5,204 nucleotides of DNA from JBCCRH01 sp039208045 (lineage in GTDB: Bacteria > Bacteroidota > Bacteroidia > Chitinophagales > Saprospiraceae): contig JBCCRH010000413.1 of NCBI GenBank assembly GCA_039208045.1, positions 1 through 5,204 on the forward strand, in the 5' to 3' direction. The notes beneath the pieces are model-generated. The model was not told where the DNA came from and did no database searches. It saw only the letters and a list, made by a program, of their open reading frames with translations. Both the position numbers and the translations under genes were made by a program. Position 1 is the stretch's first letter; every line of letters starts with the position of its first letter. Below, piece by piece: positions 1 through 4,289 of the stretch.

Positions 1-322
1 AACCAAGCAATAATTGGAACACGCCGGCCAATACGACGGCCATTAGGAATACATCAAACGCGCCCAAGTCTTGGATGGCAGTGAGTACAATTACGGCCAA
101 ACCCGCTGCTGGCCCACTCACCCCAAGTGGCGAACCACTCAGTACGCCTACGATAATACCTCCAACAATACCGGCAATAATACCGGAAAACAATGGAGCG
201 CCTGAAGCTAACGCAATCCCTAGACACAGGGGCACCGCCACAAGAAATACAACAATACTGGCAGGAAAATCACTGCGCAGATTATACAAGAAATCCGACT
301 TTTTTGGATTAGCTGGTGTCAT
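1..322 (-). CDS. SulP-family inorganic anion transporter, N-terminal part (cut by window edge)
   Basis: Only the first 107 codons are present; the gene continues past base 1. The reading starts at ATG 322-320, a few codons after an in-frame stop, and an A/G-rich stretch lies just upstream. The peptide has a short charged cytoplasmic lead (NPKKSDFLYNLRSDFPAS), then hydrophobic segments at about residues 21-39, 44-62 and 72-107. Motifs typical of SulP transporters (SLC26-like sulfate, bicarbonate or other anion permeases of the inner membrane) are visible: V-P-L-C-L-G-I-A-L-A-S-G-A-P near 30-43, G-I-I-A-G-I-V-G-G near 47-55 and S-G-P-A-A-G-L near 69-75. The substrate (sulfate, bicarbonate or other) cannot be told from this part. 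It follows the lipoprotein genes on the same strand, but a gap of over 350 bp containing a palindromic repeat suggests separate transcription. Confidence 0.9.
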   Translation of the reverse strand, partial: MTPANPKKSDFLYNLRSDFPASIVVFLVAVPLCLGIALASGAPLFSGIIAGIVGGIIVGVLSGSPLGVSGPAAGLAVIVLTAIQDLGAFDVFLMAVVLAGVFQLLLG

Positions 323-546
323 CTCTTCTACTTTTTTGATGATTTAAAAGAGCCTTATTTGGATAAGGAAATGGCAATGCTGCGCCATAGAGTGACACCA
401 TCAATGCCTAATAAAATTCGACTTATTGTAAAACTTCAATAAAAAATTTGCCTTCTAGTAAAATCTTTCTACAAATAAGTAAAGTTTAGCTTAGAAACGA
501 AATTATTTAACTTTTTTTTGTGGTAGTATTGCTATCATTTTAGCCC
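323..546. other. AT-rich intergenic leader upstream of the SulP gene
   Basis: No gene is seen in this stretch. It should hold the promoter and 5' leader of the minus-strand transporter, but I find no exact TAnnTTTG element on that strand. Two small inverted repeats are present: a perfect 6-bp stem with a 4-base loop at 353-368 (CCTTAT/ATAAGG) and a 5-bp stem ATGGC/GCCAT around 372-389. Both would lie in the leader RNA if transcription starts further right. Neither is long enough to call an operator or riboswitch. Confidence 0.4.
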
Positions 547-672
547 CGATCTTTCACCTAAAATTCAAAACCTTGGTGCTCGCTACCCAAGCCGTTTCGC
601 TATGCTCCACTTGTGGGTAGCTCCTTATTCCCTGGCTTTTTGAATTTTTTGACGGTGAAAGCTCTGAGGCCG
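547..672 (-). repeat. 126-bp palindromic repeat, copy A, at the 3' end of a lipoprotein gene
   Basis: This copy matches 1399-1524 over all 126 bases with only three differences (577 T/C, 602-603 AT/GC) and no indel. It is built as nested inverted repeats. The outer stem is CTTTCACC 551-558 with GGTGAAAG 654-661. The middle stem is AAAATTCAAAA 560-570 with TTTTGAATTTT 638-648. The inner stem is GCTACCCAAG 582-591 with 610-621, paired except for one bulged T. The loop is 592-609, and two of the three differences fall in it. It begins 2 bp after the stop codon of the 675-1289 gene, so its RNA would form the 3' end of that transcript. No T-run follows on the minus strand, so it is not a classical terminator. 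Unlike copy B it lacks the adjacent 26-bp hairpin. It may be a MITE/REP-like element or a 3'-UTR RNA structure. Confidence 0.9.
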
Positions 673-674
673 AT

Positions 675-1289
675 TTAGTATTGGATTTTTAGAATCGTTG
701 TATCATGCCCTACCAGATAGAAGGAAGTATCATGCTTAATGTCTACCTCACCGTTATCTGAGATAAACCATGTTAGGGTATGTTCTCTATTTCCCTGAAA
801 TCTACATAGAAGTTCTTCATTAACATTCTTACCAGCGAACGTTGTGAAACTTCCACTGCAGATTCTACTTACACTGATTTGGTCTAAACTATTTTGAGGA
901 GGAATGTTCTCAACGGTTATATGTACATAGCTACTTGGAATCAAAAACAAATCAAGCTCAAAATCTTGTACTAAAGGATCTGACCCTTCTAATCCATAAT
1001 GGCCAGCTGCTTCCGCTTTTAAACGGTAACTACGCCCTCGCTGCTTTTCAAAGGTAAATTCATAGCGCCCCTCTTCATCCGTTCGAATAGTGGCAATCTC
1101 ACTTTTACCTCCAAAAAATTCGCCGCTGGATTCAAATAATCCCACTAAGGCGTTAGCCACAGGAATAGTAGCGCCCGATTCAAATACTCGCCCCCAGATC
1201 GTCACTTCTCCCGTCAAAGCGCCAAAATCTTTTTCACAGCTTACTAACAATAAGACGAGGAGACTCGTGAAGTAGGTTAATTTTTTCAT
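675..1289 (-). CDS. Small lipoprotein with carboxypeptidase-regulatory-like domain (paralog 1 of 3)
   Basis: This encodes a 204-residue predicted lipoprotein. The N-terminus is a hydrophobic signal ending in the lipobox L-V-S-C with Cys18, followed by E-K-D-F, which resembles an acidic surface-export signal. Residues of about 28-98 look like a carboxypeptidase-regulatory-like (Ig-type beta-sandwich) domain: G-R-V-F-E, P-V-A-N-A-L-V-G-L-F-E, then T-D-E-E-G-R-Y-E-F. The C-terminal half (about 115-204) is a second beta-rich segment with Cys144 and Cys162 and the ending T-T-I-L-K-I-Q-Y. It is the most divergent of three paralogs here; the others are at 1527-2144 and 2918-3538. The ATG at 1289 is preceded by GAACC, close to the leader of its relatives. 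The role is unknown; an outer-membrane or cell-surface structural or binding role is inferred from the architecture only. Confidence 0.85.
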   Translation of the reverse strand: MKKLTYFTSLLVLLLVSCEKDFGALTGEVTIWGRVFESGATIPVANALVGLFESSGEFFGGKSEIATIRTDEEGRYEFTFEKQRGRSYRLKAEAAGHYGLEGSDPLVQDFELDLFLIPSSYVHITVENIPPQNSLDQISVSRICSGSFTTFAGKNVNEELLCRFQGNREHTLTWFISDNGEVDIKHDTSFYLVGHDTTILKIQY

Positions 1290-1398
1290 GGTTCTTACTT
1301 TTCAATTTTGTTGGAGAATCCTTTTTTATGCTTTGCTGTGGTCTGTATACCACTTGTTCTTTTGTCTTGACACAAAAGAACCAAAAAGTCAAGGCTGT
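1290..1398. other. Intergenic leader with a perfect 26-bp hairpin
   Basis: This lies between lipoprotein paralog 1 and repeat copy B. A perfect 10-bp inverted repeat with a 6-base loop lies at 1356-1381 (GTTCTTTTGT, loop CTTGAC, ACAAAAGAAC). The same hairpin recurs exactly at 2866-2891. A weaker 5-bp stem GTGGT/ACCAC occupies 1338-1353. The promoter of the paralog 1 gene, if it has its own, should be here, but no TAnnTTTG box is seen on the minus strand. From memory, similar hairpins are dispersed in other Bacteroidota genomes; I cannot check this here. Confidence 0.7.
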
Positions 1399-1524
1399 CG
1401 ATCTTTCACCTAAAATTCAAAACCTTGGCGCTCGCTACCCAAGCCGTTTCGCTGCGCTCCACTTGTGGGTAGCTCCTTATTCCCTGGCTTTTTGAATTTT
1501 TTGACGGTGAAAGCTCTGAGGCCG
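1399..1524 (-). repeat. 126-bp palindromic repeat, copy B, at the 3' end of a lipoprotein gene
   Basis: This is the second full copy of the element at 547-672, in the same orientation and exactly 852 bp away. It begins 2 bp after the stop codon of the gene ending at 1527. The nested stems sit at 1403-1410/1506-1513, 1412-1422/1490-1500 and 1434-1443/1462-1473. Near-identity with copy A continues into the coding sequence to about 1550, covering the last codons (T-I-L-K-I-Q-Y), and then breaks off. On its far side it is joined to the 26-bp hairpin at 1356-1381, which copy A lacks. Copies A and B are direct repeats flanking the paralog 1 gene, so recombination between them could delete or duplicate it. 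Confidence 0.9.
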
Positions 1525-1526
1525 GT

Positions 1527-2144
1527 TTAATATTGGATTTTTAGAATCGTAGTGTCGTGAGCAGAAAAATACATAATTGAGTCAAAGCCCATTTTTTCTT
1601 GCCCTTGAGGCTCTATTATCCAACCAACCCTATTTTCTTTATTCCCTGGGAAGGTGCAAAATACTCTCTCATTGATATCTGCACCAACAAAAGAGGTAGG
1701 AGTTGGAGTGCAATTAGTCATATTTATCGCAATTCGATCTAAACCTTCTCTAGGCGGTACATTCTGCACCTCTATCAATAAATACGCATTCGGAATCAAA
1801 CGAATATTCCCATCGAAATTCCGTAGACTAATTTTTGATCCATTCGGCGTATCTAGGCCATAGTAGCCTTCTGCAACGACATCAAAGAGATAGGAATTAT
1901 TAGGTTCAACATCAAATTCAAAATAGCCATTTTCATCGGTTTTGGTAAAGCCGATTTGTCTGGATTGAGGGCCAAATAATTGGCCTGTTGGCTCAAATAA
2001 AAGTACAGTAGCATTGGGAATAGGCGTATCTATGCCGGTTTCTAAGACATAGCCCCGTGGTGGTGTTTCATCTGAGCCAAAAATACTTTTGGTACAGCTG
2101 CCCAATGCTAGGGCAAGTAGACTGAGTAGGAGTAATTGTTTCAT
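1527..2144 (-). CDS. Small lipoprotein with carboxypeptidase-regulatory-like domain (paralog 2 of 3)
   Basis: This 205-residue predicted lipoprotein has a leucine-rich signal and the lipobox L-G-S-C at Cys17. The residues after the Cys are T-K-S-I-F-G-S-D-E, less acidic at once than in paralog 3. The first domain, about 30-98, carries G-Y-V-L-E, P-I-P-N-A-T-V-L-L-F-E and T-D-E-N-G-Y-F-E-F, the pattern of carboxypeptidase-regulatory-like beta-sandwiches. After L-I-P-N-A-Y-L-L-I-E-V comes the C-terminal segment with Cys145 and Cys163, then A-H-D-T-T-I-L-K-I-Q-Y. It is clearly closest to the 2918-3538 protein; more than half of the residues match by eye. Its start lies 12 bp after the stop of the beta-barrel gene at 2157-2795, so the two are very probably co-transcribed. 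The start leader AAAACCA-ATG is shared with paralog 3. Function is unknown. Confidence 0.88.
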   Translation of the reverse strand: MKQLLLLSLLALALGSCTKSIFGSDETPPRGYVLETGIDTPIPNATVLLFEPTGQLFGPQSRQIGFTKTDENGYFEFDVEPNNSYLFDVVAEGYYGLDTPNGSKISLRNFDGNIRLIPNAYLLIEVQNVPPREGLDRIAINMTNCTPTPTSFVGADINERVFCTFPGNKENRVGWIIEPQGQEKMGFDSIMYFSAHDTTILKIQY

Positions 2145-2156
2145 TGGTTTTGACTT

Positions 2157-2795
2157 TTAATTTAATAGATAACTCACGCCCAGAGCACCACCAAAAGCCC
2201 GCTGCTTCCACTCTTGGGCATTGGAGTTTAATTGGGTCTGCCAAAAAGGAGCGATCGTTAGGTTTAGTTTTTCTGATAAACTGATTCTTATATCTAAACT
2301 GGTATGGAAGAAAAATAGGACACCCTCGTAGATGCTACCGTCGGAAAATGCTTGGCCAGCTACTTCTTGCTCTTGATGCGTCACCAAGTGGGTATTGATG
2401 CCGAGGGCAGGGCCAATTTTAATTTTTTCCTTGTTGAGCAGATAGTAGCCGGTGTTGAAGAGTAGTCCAACAGCACTATAGCGCCAGCTTGCTTCGCTAA
2501 ATTCATCTGTGCCTTCTGGCATATCGGTGGTTGTTTCGGGGAAGCGTAGCTTGGTACCTCCGTTCTGATAGTTGAGTTCACCTTTAAAGAACCAGCCAGA
2601 TCGGTGCAGTAGCTTTGCGCTTGCCCCAAAGGAATGGAAAATCCCTTGTTCGAATAAGTCGCTGCTCTTATCAGAATGCAGTCGTTCACTGGAGATGGTA
2701 TATTGCCCACCAACTTCAAAGGTGTACTGCCCAGAAAGAGTAACACTGTAAAGTACGTTTAGGACAAAGATTAGAAGTAGATAGTTTGTTTTCAT
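2157..2795 (-). CDS. Small outer-membrane beta-barrel protein (porin-like, unassigned)
   Basis: This 212-residue protein has a signal peptide of about 22 residues (K-rich start, hydrophobic core, T-L-S-G then Q-Y-T-F), so the mature protein would begin near Gln23. The rest alternates polar and hydrophobic residues in strand-length pieces: F-E-V-G-G-Q-Y-T-I, W-F-F-K-G-E-L-N-Y, Y-S-A-V-G-L-L-F-N-T-G-Y-Y, I-G-P-A-L-G-I-N, L-D-I-R-I-S-L and a final G-G-A-L-G-V-S-Y-L-L-N. This fits the small Bacteroidota outer-membrane barrel families of about eight strands. No catalytic motif is seen. It is the likely first gene of a two-gene unit with lipoprotein paralog 2, which hints that barrel and lipoprotein work together at the outer membrane. 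The start ATG has the same AACCA leader as the lipoproteins. Confidence 0.85.
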   Translation of the reverse strand: MKTNYLLLIFVLNVLYSVTLSGQYTFEVGGQYTISSERLHSDKSSDLFEQGIFHSFGASAKLLHRSGWFFKGELNYQNGGTKLRFPETTTDMPEGTDEFSEASWRYSAVGLLFNTGYYLLNKEKIKIGPALGINTHLVTHQEQEVAGQAFSDGSIYEGVLFFFHTSLDIRISLSEKLNLTIAPFWQTQLNSNAQEWKQRAFGGALGVSYLLN

Positions 2796-2865
2796 TGGTT
2801 ATGTTTTTGGATATTGTTAACTGATTCAAACAATGACTAAAATAACTTGCAAAGTGGTGTGTGTT

Positions 2866-2916
2866 GTTCTTTTGTCTTGACACAAAAGAACCAAAAAGTG
2901 AAAGCTCTAAGGCCGG
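2866..2916 (-). repeat. Remnant of the hairpin-palindrome repeat (copy C, internal part missing)
   Basis: The 26-bp hairpin (2866-2891, identical to 1356-1381) is followed by CCAAAAAGT and then directly by GAAAGCTCTAAGGCCGG, which is the gene-proximal end of the 126-bp element with one change. Compared with copy B, bases equivalent to 1390-1508 (about 119 bp, nearly the whole palindrome) are absent. The joint falls at a shared GT. The copy sits just after the stop codon of the 2918-3538 gene, the same position as copies A and B. Loss by palindrome deletion fits best. The reverse, insertion of a palindrome into an older short form in the other copies, cannot be excluded. Confidence 0.85.
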
Positions 2917-2917
2917 T

Positions 2918-3538
2918 TTAGTATTGGATGGTCAATCTTACAGTATCATGTGCAGGGAAAAATAGCGTGGTGTCGTAACGAATATATTCTCCTCCTCCAT
3001 TTGAAACAAACCATGTTACTTTATGCTCAGTATTACTTTCGAAATCGCAGAATACTGTCTCGTTAACCTCTGCTCCTATAAGAGCTTCATTTTTTGGAGT
3101 ACAATTAGTTCTATTTATTGCAATTCTGTCCAGTCCATCCTGAGGCGGTACATTCTCCACCTCTATCAACAAATACGCATTCGGGATCAAACGCAACTTT
3201 CCATCAAATCGTCGAAGACTTACATCCATCCCGTTTGGAGTGTCTAGGTCATAGTACCCTTCCGCTCGTGCATCCAACCTATAAGAATTATCTGGCTCTA
3301 CATCAAATTCAAAATAACCGTTTTCATCCGTTCGGGTTGTGGCTATCTCTCTTTGTTGTGCACTAAACAATCCTCCCGTTGGCTCGAATAATCCGACCAA
3401 GGCATTGGGAATAGGCACATCTGTACCCGCTTCTAATACATTTCCACGAGGTAGTATGTTGCCAGTTCCGAAATAGTCGTCTTTGGTGCAACTGCCAAGT
3501 ACTAGGGCAAGTAGACTGAGTAGGAATAATTGTTTCAT
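2918..3538 (-). CDS. Small lipoprotein with carboxypeptidase-regulatory-like domain (paralog 3 of 3)
   Basis: This 206-residue predicted lipoprotein has the lipobox L-G-S-C at Cys17. The following T-K-D-D matches the K-(D/E)2 pattern known as a lipoprotein export signal to the cell surface in Capnocytophaga, so surface exposure is predicted. About residues 31-98 form the carboxypeptidase-regulatory-like domain (G-N-V-L-E, P-I-P-N-A-L-V-G-L-F-E, T-D-E-N-G-Y-F-E-F). The C-terminal part carries Cys146 and Cys164 and ends A-H-D-T-V-R-L-T-I-Q-Y. Nucleotide similarity to paralog 2 is especially high over the signal peptide and the bases before the ATG. It is first in the minus-strand series and is separated from the beta-barrel gene by 122 bp holding the repeat remnant. 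Its promoter should lie in 3539-3783. Function is unknown. Confidence 0.88.
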   Translation of the reverse strand: MKQLFLLSLLALVLGSCTKDDYFGTGNILPRGNVLEAGTDVPIPNALVGLFEPTGGLFSAQQREIATTRTDENGYFEFDVEPDNSYRLDARAEGYYDLDTPNGMDVSLRRFDGKLRLIPNAYLLIEVENVPPQDGLDRIAINRTNCTPKNEALIGAEVNETVFCDFESNTEHKVTWFVSNGGGEYIRYDTTLFFPAHDTVRLTIQY

Positions 3539-3783
3539 TGGTTTTGATTTTTACTATTATCTAATTATTAGAAGTATTTTCAAGATAATGCTTTAAGCAT
3601 CAATTGGATATTGTAGTTCGTACAGTATTGCATATTTGCAGCATTTCCTTAGAACACATTTTTCATTCGCTTATGTGGCGATTTTATTTACGAATACTTC
3701 GTGACTCTATTTTTACACCCCTCCACAAAAAGTGCTTGCAAGATGAATACAGGCGTTCTATATTTGTGTAAATACTAATTCTG
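3539..3783. promoter_or_regulatory. Divergent intergenic region with two short palindromes
   Basis: This AT-rich region separates the minus-strand lipoprotein gene from the plus-strand gene at 3784, so it must serve transcription both ways. Two perfect inverted repeats with a one-base centre lie close to the lipoprotein gene: CTAATTATTAG at 3561-3571 and ATGCTTTAAGCAT at 3588-3600, the latter followed at once by CAATTG. They could be operators, but AT-rich palindromes of this size also arise by chance. No exact TAnnTTTG box was found on the minus strand; a degenerate one (TATCTTG) lies just beside the second palindrome. I see no gene here. Confidence 0.4.
3736..3766 (+). promoter_or_regulatory. 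Predicted Bacteroidota-type promoter
   Basis: TATATTTG at 3759-3766 fits the Bacteroidota -7 box TAnnTTTG exactly. TTG at 3736-3738 fits the -33 box, with 20 bases between them, close to the usual spacing. Transcription would start around 3770-3775, leaving a leader of only about ten bases before the TTG start at 3784. This supports the short upstream reading of that gene. Confidence 0.65.
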
Positions 3784-4155
3784 TTGAAAAGAGCCTTAAA
3801 CATAGCACTCATTTTGGTTCTGTTGCTGACTAGCTTCAGGGATGCTCTGTTTTATGTGGCCTTCAAGATACAGCAGGATCAGATTGCTGCTACACTTTGT
3901 GTGAATCTGTATGAACCAGCAGTCATGTGTAGCGGTACCTGTTACTTCGATTATACCATCCAGCAAGCGAAGGAGGAGGAGCGATCTGCATCTTCCGCGC
4001 CTGAGCGGGAAGAAATCACCCAATCCTATTTAGTTCCTACGGCTCCTGTTGCAGCAGTTGCTACAGTGTTAGAAATGACTGCACGCCCGTGTTTTGCAGA
4101 AGGCTGGATTCCCACACCTGCTTTGAATTCGGTGTTTAGACCGCCCCGGGCTTAG
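3784..4155 (+). CDS. Small membrane-anchored protein with C-x9-C-x3-C motif
   Basis: This encodes 123 residues with a TTG start. An in-frame stop at 3769-3771 leaves no ATG or GTG upstream, and M-K-R followed by a hydrophobic run gives a natural N-terminus. Residues of about 4-27 form a signal or membrane anchor. Then comes F-K-I-Q-Q, and a cysteine cluster: Cys39-V-N, Pro45, Cys49-S-G-T-Cys53. The remainder is a charged linker (K-E-E-E-R) and a low-complexity A/V/P stretch, with Cys103 and the ending V-F-R-P-P-R-A. From memory, short Bacteroidota proteins with a C-x-N...C-x-G-K-C core and an F-x-P-P tail are common and uncharacterised, often near envelope or metal-related genes. In those a Lys usually stands where Thr52 is here. 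The cysteines could bind a metal or form disulfides; neither is proven. It is probably expressed with the downstream beta-barrel gene. Confidence 0.78.
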   Translation: MKRALNIALILVLLLTSFRDALFYVAFKIQQDQIAATLCVNLYEPAVMCSGTCYFDYTIQQAKEEERSASSAPEREEITQSYLVPTAPVAAVATVLEMTARPCFAEGWIPTPALNSVFRPPRA

Positions 4156-4174
4156 TTCCCTTACCTTTTCCCAC

Positions 4175-4245
4175 AGGCTTAGCGGATTTGCAATCCGCGG
4201 TCAATATTTCAAAATGTAATCGCGGATTGCAAATCCGCTTGGCCT
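4175..4245. repeat. REP-like perfect 19-bp inverted repeat between two genes
   Basis: AGCGGATTTGCAATCCGCG at 4181-4199 is perfectly complementary to 4221-4239, with a 21-base AT-rich spacer. Pairing extends outward with AGGC 4175-4178 and GCCT 4242-4245 across a 2-base mismatch. Each arm is also a small hairpin by itself (GCGGATT-TGC-AATCCGC), so the unit can fold as one long stem or as two. This matches the layout of REP/BIME elements. It is GC-rich against an AT-rich background and lacks a solid T-run on the plus strand, so a terminator role is unlikely. It lies 3' of the small cysteine protein gene and 44 bp before the next start, where it may attenuate or stabilise the shared transcript. 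Confidence 0.88.
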
Positions 4246-4289
4246 AGTAGGGATTTTCTTTATCATTATTTCATCTTAGAATTTCTGAC

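Noticed and set aside
75..347. Plus-strand open frame of 90 codons
   Set aside because: It is antisense to a clear SulP transporter N-terminus on the minus strand, has a biased P/T/I composition and matches no family I know.
547..1524. CRISPR array or insertion sequence formed by the repeats
   Set aside because: There are only two full copies 852 bp apart with a gene between them, no regular spacers, and no transposase or target-site duplication is visible.
2381..2746. Second minus-strand open frame of 121 codons inside the beta-barrel gene
   Set aside because: It overlaps the barrel gene in another frame, has no signal or domain pattern, and the barrel frame has a convincing signal peptide and strand pattern.
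3588..3638. Additional plus-strand promoter with CATATTTG at 3631-3638
   Set aside because: It misses the first base of TAnnTTTG, the nearest upstream TTG is 17 bases away rather than about 19-20, and a better promoter lies closer to the gene.
4175..4245. Rho-independent terminator after the small cysteine protein
   Set aside because: The stem is long and GC-rich, but only a broken T-run follows on the plus strand, and the doubled self-complementary arms fit a REP-like repeat better.
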